Source: Spirochaetales bacterium
GTDB taxonomy: Bacteria > Spirochaetota > Spirochaetia > JAGLYY01
Length of the DNA: 11,758 nucleotides
Assembly (NCBI GenBank): GCA_023131935.1
Contig: JAGLYY010000166.1
Coordinates: forward strand, 1 to 11,758
Direction of reading: 5' to 3'
Made by a program: the position numbers and the translations under genes. The stretch's first letter is position 1, and each line of letters opens with the position of its first letter. The notes beneath the pieces are model-generated. The model made no database searches. It was not told the DNA's origin and saw nothing but the letters and a program-made list of their open reading frames with translations. Of this stretch, positions 1 through 7,787 are shown one piece after another.

Positions 1-240
1 CTGTAGGCTATTAGGTAGGATAGGCGGTAGGGGAAAGACTGTAAGTGGATAGACTGTAGGTAGATAGGCTATAGGAGAAGGGGGAAACGGAGGATGGAGA
101 CTGGATGCCGGAGAACGGAAGATTTTAGAATCTTCTATGGTTTCCGGTCTTCCTTCCTTCGGTCTCCGGTTTCCTGTCTCCCTTCTACAGCCTAATAGCC
201 TAATAGCCTACAGCCTAATAGCCTTCCTACCTACAGCCTA
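1..240. repeat. Large imperfect palindrome of TAGG/CCTA-type short units
   Basis: No gene is visible here. The left half is purine/G-rich and the right half is its approximate reverse complement, so the whole stretch can fold on itself. The centre is a 7-bp stem (118-124 with 129-135) around the loop TTAG. The outer arms include a perfect 15-bp inverted pair (1-15 with 199-213) and a 10-bp pair (54-63 with 227-236). Between them are looser matching tracts, such as GGAAAC-GGAG on the left against CTCCGGTTTCC on the right. I see no transposase, no obvious target-site duplication and no CRISPR-like spacing. It could be a MITE-like intergenic repeat or a large hairpin in DNA or RNA; the sequence does not decide. 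The right end abuts the candidate promoter of the first gene. Confidence 0.75.
191..221. repeat. Tandem 7-8 nt CCTAATAG/CCTACAG units
   Basis: Four head-to-tail units lie without spacers: CCTAATAG (191-198), CCTAATAG (199-206), CCTACAG (207-213) and CCTAATAG (214-221). A diverged unit follows, and then CCTATA leads into the candidate -10 box. The complementary units CTGTAGG and CTATTAGG open the window at 1-15. The mixed 7/8-nt period suggests growth by slippage or rearrangement inside the palindrome arm. Confidence 0.7.
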
Positions 241-244
241 TAAT
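216..244 (+). promoter_or_regulatory. Candidate sigma-70-type promoter for the redox operon
   Basis: A perfect TATAAT lies at 239-244, at the edge of the palindrome. It would start transcription about 20 nt before the first ATG. The hexamer at 17-nt spacing (216-221, TAATAG) is a poor -35, so the promoter is weak, needs an activator, or is not real. No GG-N10-GC type -24/-12 sigma-54 element was found between 1 and 270. Confidence 0.3.
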
Positions 245-270
245 ATAAATCACCATCTGGAGTTCAAAAG

Positions 271-2049
271 ATGAAGAAGGTTATTGTCGGAATGGGCACA
301 TGCGGCCTCTCCGCCGGAGCTCAGAATGCTTACGATACATTGAATGAGCTTCTTTCCGCCTCTCCCGGATCGTTTCAACTTTCCGGCACAGGGTGCATCG
401 GCATGTGTTATCGTGAACCACTCGTTGAAGTCAGAGATGGGGAGGACCGGGTTATCTACGGTGAAGTCACCCCCGAGGTTGCCAGGGAGATTGTTGAAAA
501 ACATGTACGGGGGGGAAAGATAGTCGAGGACCGTGTTATCTACACGATATCCCCTGAAGGCACCGAGGGTGGAGAAGAGGCTGATTTCCTGAAACTTCAG
601 AACAGGATAGTCTTGAGGAATTGCGGAACGATCAATCCGGAATCGGTAGAGGACTATGAGATGGTGGGGGGTTACCTGGGGCTACGGAAAGTGCTGTCCG
701 AAATGGCGCCGGAAGAGGTCATCCGGGAGGTGAAGGACTCCGGGCTCCGTGGCCGGGGAGGCGCCGGTTTTCCCACAGGTCTCAAATGGTCTTTCGCGGC
801 GGCTAATAAAGCTGATATCAAGTATGTGGTCTGTAACGCCGACGAAGGTGATCCCGGCGCTTTTATGGACCGTTCCGTATTGGAGGGAGATCCCCATGCT
901 GTTTTGGAGGGAATGCTGATTTGCGCAAGAGCAATCGGCGCCTCCTTCGGTTATATTTACTGCCGGGCGGAATATCCCCTTGCCATCAAAAGGCTGGAAA
1001 TAGCCATTAAAGCGGCAAGAGAGAAGGGGTATCTTGGAAAAAAGATCCTGGGTTCCGACTTTGATTTCGATTTAAAGATAAAGCAGGGGGCCGGAGCTTT
1101 CGTGTGCGGTGAAGAAACAGCCCTTTTCGCGTCGATAGAGGGGGAAAGAGGGATGCCGAGGATCCGCCCCCCCTTCCCCGCCGAAAAAGGACTCTGGCAG
1201 AAACCAACCAATAACAACAACGTCGAGACCTTCGCCAATATCCCCTGGATTATCAATAATGGAGCAGAGGCGTACGCGGCCTATGGCACCGAAAAAAGCA
1301 AGGGAACAAAGGTCTTTGCCCTCGCGGGCAAGGTTGTCCATGGCGGTCTCGCTGAAGTTCCGATGGGGACAACAATACATGACCTGGTGTTTAAAATTGG
1401 GGGGGGAATAAAAGATGGCAGGAAGTTTAAGGCCGTTCAGATGGGAGGCCCTTCCGGTGGGTGTATCCCCGCCCGGTTCAGCGATACACCGGTAGATTTC
1501 GAATCAATCCCCAGGATGGGCGCGATAATGGGTTCCGGCGGTCTTGTCGTCATGGACGATACTACCTGTATGGTGGAAATCGCCCATTTCTTCCTCGATT
1601 TCACCCAGAGCGAATCATGCGGTAAGTGTACTTTCTGCCGGATCGGAACACTCAGGATGCTGGAAATTCTCACAAGGATAACCAATGGAGAAGGTGTACC
1701 GGATGATATTGAAAAGCTTGAAACACTGGGAAAGCAGATAAAGGAAGCAAGCCTCTGCGGTCTGGGTCAAACAGCCCCGAACCCGGTCCTTTCAACACTT
1801 CGCTACTATCTGAGTGAATATGAGGAACACATTAACAACAAACACTGTCCTGCCGGAAAATGTTCCGCCCTCGTGGATTTTCACATTGATCCTGATAAGT
1901 GTGTCGGTTGTACTATCTGTGCAAAGAACTGCCCCGTAGATGCCATCAGCGGCGAAAGAAAGCAGATTCATATAATTGATAACGATATTTGTGTCAAATG
2001 CGGTAAATGTATAACAAGCTGCAAATTCGATGCCGTTTATACAATCTGA
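271..2049 (+). CDS. nuoF: NuoF/HndC-type NADH-binding flavo-iron-sulfur subunit
   Basis: This 592-residue protein should oxidise NADH at FMN and pass electrons to Fe-S clusters in the cytoplasm. An N-terminal thioredoxin-like ferredoxin domain (about 1-90) has C11, C42 and C46; V6 sits where the NuoE-type C-x4-C pair would have its first Cys. The NuoF core carries GRGGAGFPTG (161-170), NADEGDPGAFMDR (189-201) and the CGEETAL segment (279-285), which bind FMN and NADH. A [4Fe-4S] site is formed by C450, C453, C456 and C496. The C-terminus is a two-cluster ferredoxin (C544/547/550/554 and C574/577/580/584). This order is that of HndC and bifurcating-hydrogenase beta subunits, so no separate NuoE is needed. 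GGAG at 259-262, 8 nt before the ATG, supports the start. The next gene begins 12 nt downstream. The family is certain; the gene symbol is approximate, since this is not a complex I operon. Confidence 0.93.
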   Translation: MKKVIVGMGTCGLSAGAQNAYDTLNELLSASPGSFQLSGTGCIGMCYREPLVEVRDGEDRVIYGEVTPEVAREIVEKHVRGGKIVEDRVIYTISPEGTEGGEEADFLKLQNRIVLRNCGTINPESVEDYEMVGGYLGLRKVLSEMAPEEVIREVKDSGLRGRGGAGFPTGLKWSFAAANKADIKYVVCNADEGDPGAFMDRSVLEGDPHAVLEGMLICARAIGASFGYIYCRAEYPLAIKRLEIAIKAAREKGYLGKKILGSDFDFDLKIKQGAGAFVCGEETALFASIEGERGMPRIRPPFPAEKGLWQKPTNNNNVETFANIPWIINNGAEAYAAYGTEKSKGTKVFALAGKVVHGGLAEVPMGTTIHDLVFKIGGGIKDGRKFKAVQMGGPSGGCIPARFSDTPVDFESIPRMGAIMGSGGLVVMDDTTCMVEIAHFFLDFTQSESCGKCTFCRIGTLRMLEILTRITNGEGVPDDIEKLETLGKQIKEASLCGLGQTAPNPVLSTLRYYLSEYEEHINNKHCPAGKCSALVDFHIDPDKCVGCTICAKNCPVDAISGERKQIHIIDNDICVKCGKCITSCKFDAVYTI

Positions 2050-2061
2050 GGAGTCAGGCGA

Positions 2062-5000
2062 ATGGATCATATTACTGTAATAATCAACGGTAAGGAGATA
2101 AAAACCTCTCCTGGCAAAACAATACTCGAGGTTGTGAGGGAGAATAATTTAGATGATATTCCCACCCTCTGCCACTCCCCGGAGCTTGAACCTTACGGAT
2201 CATGTTTTGTATGCGTAGTAGAGGTAAAGGGGAGGCCCAATCTGGTACCTTCCTGTGCTACACAAGTAGTCCCCGGTATGGAAGTCGAAACCGCAAACAA
2301 CCGGGTTATTGCCTCTAGGAAAACAGCGCTGGAACTACTGTTGTCAAACCATTACGCTGACTGTGTTTCCCCCTGTATGGAGGGCTGCCCCGCGAACGTT
2401 GATGCTCAGGGGTACATAGCCCTTTCCGCGATGGGACTTTACCGGAAAGCTGTTGATCTTATCCGTGAGTCCAATCCTCTCCCTGCTGTATGCGGACGTG
2501 TCTGTGTCAGAAAATGTGAAATCGTCTGCAGGAGAGAGGATGTTGACAAGGCTGTTGGAATCAACGCGATTAAAAGGTTCTTGACTGATCTCCCCGGGGT
2601 CTACGAAGGGACACCCGAATGCGATCCGCCTACAGGTAAAACCGTAGGTATAGTGGGAGCCGGCCCCACCGGACTGACCGCGGCGTGGTTCCTTGGAAAA
2701 AAGGGCCACAAGGTTGTGATCTATGAAGCAATGAAACGCTCCGGGGGAATGCTTCGTTACGGGATTCCCACCTACAGACTGCCTGACGAAGTCCTTGACG
2801 CGGAAGTTGAGTATATCTGCAGGACCGGAGCAGAAATAAGATATAATAAAAGGATAGGAACAGATATCACCCTGGAGGAGCTTAATAAAAGGCATGACGG
2901 GGTTTTCCTGGCTTCCGGGGCCTGGGCAGGCAAGCCCATGAGAGTGGAGGGGGAGTTCAATACCGAAGGAGTCGTTACCGGCTCCGATTTCCTCCAGGAG
3001 AAAGCGGAAAACCCCGAAAAGCTTTCAGGCACAATCATCGTTGTCGGCGGAGGCAACACCGCGATGGACGTGGCAAGGACCTCCTGGAGACTGGGTGCCG
3101 ATAAAGTCATAATCCTCTACCGGAGGACAAAAGCGGAGATGCCCGCCGACGCAATGGAAATTGAGGACGCTATAGAGGAAGGGATTGAGATAATGGAACT
3201 TGCCGCTCCTGTTGGCATCATCGCTGATGGTGGAAAGATCAAAGCCCTCCGCTGCATACGAATGAAACTTGGAGAGCTTGACGCATCAGGCAGGAGACGT
3301 CCGGTTCCTCTTGAAGGATCTGAGTTCGATCTCCCCTGCCGGATGGCTGTTTCCGCGATAGGCCAGGCTCCGGTTTTAGATGGGCTCAACGAGGTCGCGG
3401 GAGAGAAGCTTGAAGTCAGCAGGTGGAATACCATCGCAATCGATACCGGAACTATGAAGACAAATATTGATGGGATTTTCGCCGGTGGTGACGCCGCCGA
3501 TGATGGACCAACCGTTGTAATAGACGCGATCCGGGATGGAAAAAACGCGGCCTCAGCAATTCATTCCTACCTTATGGATCTTCCTCTTGAAAGGAAACCC
3601 TTCACCGTCGAAAAGGCGTTCTGGAGTAAACCGGGCAAGGCGGAGCTTGGTGAAATATCGGAAAGCCCCCGTCACGAAGTTCATTTGAAGGAAGTAGAGT
3701 CGCGCCGGGGCAGCTTTACCGAAGTAGCCACCGGCTTTGAATATGAAGACAATATTCATGAGTGTGATCGCTGTCTCTCCTGCGGGTGCGTAAGATTCGA
3801 CGATTGCGACTTAAGACTCTACGCTGAAAAATATGAAGTTGACATGGAGATGTTCAAAGGCCATGTGCGAAAACACAAGGTTGACGATCGGCATCCCTAT
3901 ATTGTGTACGACCCTAATAAATGTATTTTATGCTGCAGATGCATAAGGACCTGCTCCAGAGTTCTTCCTATTGCAGCCATCGGACTCATTGAACGGGGAT
4001 TTAAGACAGAGATGAGACCAGCCATGAACGACCCCCTCGTTGAGACCAGCTGCGTAAGCTGCGGAAACTGTGTCGACGCGTGTCCGACGGGAGCACTGAC
4101 GATAAAATACCCGTTTCCGGGAAAATCTTCACTCGATACCGAAGAAATCCAGACAAATTGCGGCTTCTGCTCTCTGGCATGTCCGATAACGGTAAAGAAA
4201 TTTGGAAACGGAAGATACTACATAGGGCCATCAGGAATCCCCGGTGAGTATCTGTGCAGATATGGGCGGTTTGGCTATGAACTGTTTATCAAGCAAAAAA
4301 GGATAACCACGGCCGAGGTTCGGGAAGGTAGTACAAGACGGGAAATCGGCACAAAGGAAGCCGCGGAGATTGCTGCTTCAAAGATGCGTCAGGTTGTAAA
4401 AGATCATGGGGCATCAAAGGTGGGGATATTTGTATCACCCGAACTTTCGAATGAAGAACTGTACCTGGCGGGCCGGATCGCGAGAGAGGGACTTGGTACA
4501 GGAAATATTGGGTCTCTCTCTATACTGGGTACAAACAGAGAATCAGGTGTTCTGGACGCCTCCTTTGGATTCACCGCCTCAACGGCCGACAGAAGTTGTC
4601 TGAGAGATGCCGATTTAATTATTTGTAACAATACATCGATAGAGCAGGACCACCTGGTACTATCGGTAGAGATTATTCAGGCTGTCAAAAAGAGGGCAGA
4701 TCTGATAGTTTCAAATTCAACTCTCGATACAACCGATCGAAATCTCTCTAGCTTGGCTCTTGATCCTTTGCGCGGCACAGCAGCACTGCTCTGGAACGGT
4801 GTAATGCAGCTATTGCTGGATGATGGTTATTTTCCGCGGAAGCTCGTTATATCGACTACCGGCGGCCCGGAGTTCCTTACAAACAGGGATTTCCGGATAG
4901 ACAACGTTAGTGAAATATCGGGGATTGATAAGGAAGATATCCGTAAGGCTGCTGATATTATTCGCAAGGCAAAAAGAATTGTTTTTGTCCATAGTCCCGA

Positions 5001-5748
5001 TAGAACACAGGATCAGGCTTCCGGTGATATGGAAACCCTGGCAAATTTTATTGTGTTATTACGGGCAAAAGGAGTTGAAGCGGAAATCCTGCTTCCCAGG
5101 ATAATCGCAAACAGCGCGGCTTTAGAGGCGGTTGGGGCTGACCCCGCGTTTATCGCGGGAAGAGTGCCTGTCTCCCGTAAGATTACAGGAGCGGTTACTC
5201 AAGGCGAATTGCGCAGGCTTCTTTCAGATGGGGAGTTAAAGGGAGCGATTATTATCGGAGAGGACCCGCTGGCCTGGGGACCTACCGGCGCCTGGTTTCA
5301 GAATGTAGATTTCCTTGCGGCAATGGACTGGACCGATACCGAGACAACCCAGTACGCGGATATTGTACTGCCCGGATCAACATACCTGGAGACTGAAGGA
5401 TCACGATGCAATTTCGAAGGAAAGCTTATAGAATATTCCCAGGCAATAACCCCGCCGGCAGGTGTTTCAGGCAGGGACCTCCTCGTGGAACTCACCAGAG
5501 CTTTCGGAGTGGATGTAAATGATGACCTTTCGGAGGAAATGAACACAGCTGTCGCGGGTAAACTCGGTGAGATGAAAAGCTTCTACTGGAACCAGGGGGA
5601 GGAACGGGAATCAAGCTACTCAGGAAAGCTTGTTGTTCCCAGGGCCGGAACAAAAGCAGGTTCTATCCAATATCCCCTCACCCATGGTGAGCGTTACAAG
5701 AAAGAAATCAGAGAGATAGGGACAGACAGGTTCAGAGTTAGATACTAA
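2062..5748 (+). CDS. NuoG / GltD-NfnB / 8Fe ferredoxin / formate-dehydrogenase-like fusion
   Basis: This 1228-residue protein has five modules. (1) NuoG-type [2Fe-2S] domain with C37, C48, C51, C65. (2) GltD-type N-terminal Fe-S region (C101/105/109 and C144/148/152/156), replacing the NuoG His-Cys cluster. (3) Two-dinucleotide flavoprotein domain: FAD loop GAGPTG 199-204 with E222, NADPH loop GGGNTA 329-334 followed by R354-R355, and a second FAD signature AGGD around 474-477. (4) Cys cluster at 568-582, then 8Fe ferredoxin (C621/624/627/631; C664/667/670/674). (5) Molybdopterin-oxidoreductase-like domain with C700/703/707/732. Module 5 has CRYG where active enzymes have CxKG, no Cys/Sec-His pair in the expected region (about 822-845), and no C-terminal molybdopterin-binding domain, so it resembles the structural fold of NuoG. 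The likely role is electron transfer between NADPH/FAD, Fe-S and the NuoF partner. Geobacter SfrAB and NfnAB are partial analogues. GAGGAG lies 8 nt before the ATG. Confidence 0.88.
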   Translation: MDHITVIINGKEIKTSPGKTILEVVRENNLDDIPTLCHSPELEPYGSCFVCVVEVKGRPNLVPSCATQVVPGMEVETANNRVIASRKTALELLLSNHYADCVSPCMEGCPANVDAQGYIALSAMGLYRKAVDLIRESNPLPAVCGRVCVRKCEIVCRREDVDKAVGINAIKRFLTDLPGVYEGTPECDPPTGKTVGIVGAGPTGLTAAWFLGKKGHKVVIYEAMKRSGGMLRYGIPTYRLPDEVLDAEVEYICRTGAEIRYNKRIGTDITLEELNKRHDGVFLASGAWAGKPMRVEGEFNTEGVVTGSDFLQEKAENPEKLSGTIIVVGGGNTAMDVARTSWRLGADKVIILYRRTKAEMPADAMEIEDAIEEGIEIMELAAPVGIIADGGKIKALRCIRMKLGELDASGRRRPVPLEGSEFDLPCRMAVSAIGQAPVLDGLNEVAGEKLEVSRWNTIAIDTGTMKTNIDGIFAGGDAADDGPTVVIDAIRDGKNAASAIHSYLMDLPLERKPFTVEKAFWSKPGKAELGEISESPRHEVHLKEVESRRGSFTEVATGFEYEDNIHECDRCLSCGCVRFDDCDLRLYAEKYEVDMEMFKGHVRKHKVDDRHPYIVYDPNKCILCCRCIRTCSRVLPIAAIGLIERGFKTEMRPAMNDPLVETSCVSCGNCVDACPTGALTIKYPFPGKSSLDTEEIQTNCGFCSLACPITVKKFGNGRYYIGPSGIPGEYLCRYGRFGYELFIKQKRITTAEVREGSTRREIGTKEAAEIAASKMRQVVKDHGASKVGIFVSPELSNEELYLAGRIAREGLGTGNIGSLSILGTNRESGVLDASFGFTASTADRSCLRDADLIICNNTSIEQDHLVLSVEIIQAVKKRADLIVSNSTLDTTDRNLSSLALDPLRGTAALLWNGVMQLLLDDGYFPRKLVISTTGGPEFLTNRDFRIDNVSEISGIDKEDIRKAADIIRKAKRIVFVHSPDRTQDQASGDMETLANFIVLLRAKGVEAEILLPRIIANSAALEAVGADPAFIAGRVPVSRKITGAVTQGELRRLLSDGELKGAIIIGEDPLAWGPTGAWFQNVDFLAAMDWTDTETTQYADIVLPGSTYLETEGSRCNFEGKLIEYSQAITPPAGVSGRDLLVELTRAFGVDVNDDLSEEMNTAVAGKLGEMKSFYWNQGEERESSYSGKLVVPRAGTKAGSIQYPLTHGERYKKEIREIGTDRFRVRY

Positions 5749-5789
5749 CAAAACCTCCGTACGCATCTTTCAAGCGGATCATGAAACAT

Positions 5790-5793
5790 GGAG
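5790..5793 (+). promoter_or_regulatory. Ribosome binding site deciding the kinase start
   Basis: GGAG is spaced 8 nt from the ATG at 5802. The upstream in-frame ATG at 5781 has no purine-rich Shine-Dalgarno before it (CAAGCGGATC). The seven extra residues are therefore probably untranslated. The GGAG itself lies inside that short N-terminal extension. Confidence 0.5.
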
Positions 5794-5801
5794 TGTTCGC
5801 C

Positions 5802-7787
5802 ATGATAAGTCTTAAGAATCTATACGCCTTTCTTGAAGGTAATTTCGACTATCTTCTTGTAGTTGATAGTGCTGAACAGATTATCTATATAAGTCAGATC
5901 ATGAAGCGGGACTGCTTTACAGATGGGTCATTACCCCCGAATCCACATTTGAAAGACGCGCTCTCTTCATCCTCTCTTAATACTTTCAGGACGGCTTTGT
6001 CTCAGGCAAAAGCAAGCGGCCGGGGAATGGCCATCTACACCCCAAAAAAGAGCAGCGATTATACAGTACCCCTTAAGGTTGGATACATAAAGGGTGAGGA
6101 GGCAGGAACCTTTTTATTTTTCGGAAATCGAGCCGGGGGCTTTGGCTACCAGGCTGAATGGGAAAAAGAGGAAAGGATAAAAGAGCTATCCTGCCTTTAC
6201 GAAGTAAGTGAATGGATTGAAGCTTCGAGCACCATCAAAAGATTCTTCACCGAACTCCCCCGGTACCTTAGCGCGGGAATGATGTATCCCGATGAAGTTT
6301 CAGTTTATTCTATCTACCAGGGGGTGGGGTATGGACAGAAATACCCCTCTGATAATTATATTTCTGTCCTGCTTGTTGTCGGCGATCAGGATAAGGGAGA
6401 GATCCGTGTTGGTTACCGAAACGATACACACGAGCTTCTACAGGAAGAACAGCAAATGCTCAATGAAATCGGAAGGACAGTCAGTCTCGCTCTTGAAAGA
6501 AAGCAGCTTCTGGAAAGGATCTCTTTGAAGGAGGAGGAGGAAAAGGAGTACAGTACCAGGCTTGCAACTCTGAAAAAGGAGATCGAAACAAAGACACAGG
6601 AGGTTGAGGAACAGAGCTCCCGTATTAATATCGTAGATTCCTATCTCAGCAGAGTAAATAAAGAGTGGGAGGAAACGAAGACCAGACTGGAGACACTGTT
6701 CCAGGCAGTACCTGATGATATTGTGTTAATTGACAGAAATCGGAAGATAGTCATGACAAACCGGAAGGACATTCAGCCGGGTGTATCCTGCTACAAGGGA
6801 TACTTCAACCGGGAGCGGCCCTGTGATAATTGCCGTCTCGCAAGAATCATTAAGGACAAGGCACCCCTTACTATCACCATGAAACAGCATGAACGATATC
6901 TGCAGGTTCATGCTTTACCGGTTTACAATAAGGACCATGAAGTAGATGGAATACTGGAGTTTTACCGGGATGTTACCCTTGAAAAAAGCTATGAACGGCA
7001 GCTGCAGCAAGCTGACAAACTTGCCTCCCTCGGTCAGTTAGTAAGCGGAATCGGTCACGAAATCAATAACCCGAACCAATTTATTCATGGAAATATTAAA
7101 ATAATCAAACAATCACTGGAAGACATTCTGCCCATAATGGATGAATATTACCATTCCCATCCCGAGCTCAAGATTGCCAGGTTGAAATATGATTTCTTCA
7201 GACAGCATATTATGACTCTTGTTGATGATATGTCTCATGGCTCTGATAGAATAAAAGGGATTATCGAGGGACTGAGAAGTTTTGCGAGAAAGGATGAGGG
7301 CTTGCTCGTAGATAAGGTAGATCTCAACACACTTATCGAGTCCAGCACAAGGCTGGTACATAACGAGGTACGCAAGCAAGCAGGAATAGTATTGGATCTG
7401 GCTAAAGGAATACCAACCTTTACCGGGAACTCACAGAAGATAGAGCAGATCCTGATAAACCTGATGGTAAATGCCAGCCACGCCATGCCGGAAGGCAAAA
7501 AGGGAATAATTACTATCCGGACCAGAGTAGATAAGAAAGATGTTGTTCTTGAAGTGGAGGACAACGGTAAGGGGATGAATGAAAACACCCTGAAACAGAT
7601 CTTCAATCCATTCTTTACTACAAAAAGATCCAGGGGGGGAACCGGGCTTGGCCTGGCAATTGCCTACAGGATAATAGAAGAGCATGGTGGAAACATATCT
7701 GTAATCAGTAAACCAGGTGTTGGAACGACCTTTACTATCAGACTACCTATCCGATCCGTCAGCAACAATACTATAAAGGGAAAATGA
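5802..7787 (+). CDS. Soluble GAF/PAS sensor histidine kinase with Cys-rich PAS domain
   Basis: This protein (661 residues from the start at 5802; 668 from the ATG at 5781) should autophosphorylate on His and pass phosphate to the next gene's product. Residue numbers follow the 5802 start. A PAS-like N-terminal region (about 1-110) is followed by a GAF-like domain (about 125-235), a charged coiled coil (about 235-300) and a PAS domain (about 295-395) with C330, C341 and C344. The dimerisation/phosphoacceptor helix has GHEINNP with H419. An extended hairpin separates it from the second helix. The ATPase domain shows the N box (N557), DNGKG (587-591), FNPFFTTK and GGTGLGL (612-618). No membrane segment or signal peptide is visible, so the sensed signal is cytoplasmic. 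Its place directly behind the redox genes suggests sensing of redox or nucleotide state, which is inference. The stop overlaps the regulator start as ATGA. Confidence 0.9.
   Translation: MISLKNLYAFLEGNFDYLLVVDSAEQIIYISQIMKRDCFTDGSLPPNPHLKDALSSSSLNTFRTALSQAKASGRGMAIYTPKKSSDYTVPLKVGYIKGEEAGTFLFFGNRAGGFGYQAEWEKEERIKELSCLYEVSEWIEASSTIKRFFTELPRYLSAGMMYPDEVSVYSIYQGVGYGQKYPSDNYISVLLVVGDQDKGEIRVGYRNDTHELLQEEQQMLNEIGRTVSLALERKQLLERISLKEEEEKEYSTRLATLKKEIETKTQEVEEQSSRINIVDSYLSRVNKEWEETKTRLETLFQAVPDDIVLIDRNRKIVMTNRKDIQPGVSCYKGYFNRERPCDNCRLARIIKDKAPLTITMKQHERYLQVHALPVYNKDHEVDGILEFYRDVTLEKSYERQLQQADKLASLGQLVSGIGHEINNPNQFIHGNIKIIKQSLEDILPIMDEYYHSHPELKIARLKYDFFRQHIMTLVDDMSHGSDRIKGIIEGLRSFARKDEGLLVDKVDLNTLIESSTRLVHNEVRKQAGIVLDLAKGIPTFTGNSQKIEQILINLMVNASHAMPEGKKGIITIRTRVDKKDVVLEVEDNGKGMNENTLKQIFNPFFTTKRSRGGTGLGLAIAYRIIEEHGGNISVISKPGVGTTFTIRLPIRSVSNNTIKGK

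Noticed and set aside
191..236. The short tandem repeats as a possible CRISPR or iteron array.
   Set aside because: Units are only 7-8 nt with no spacers, are mirrored in the opposite arm, and no cas or replication gene is nearby.
2344..2895. A long open frame on the minus strand (183 codons) inside the fusion gene.
   Set aside because: It is antisense to strongly conserved Fe-S and FAD motifs and shows no recognisable protein features.
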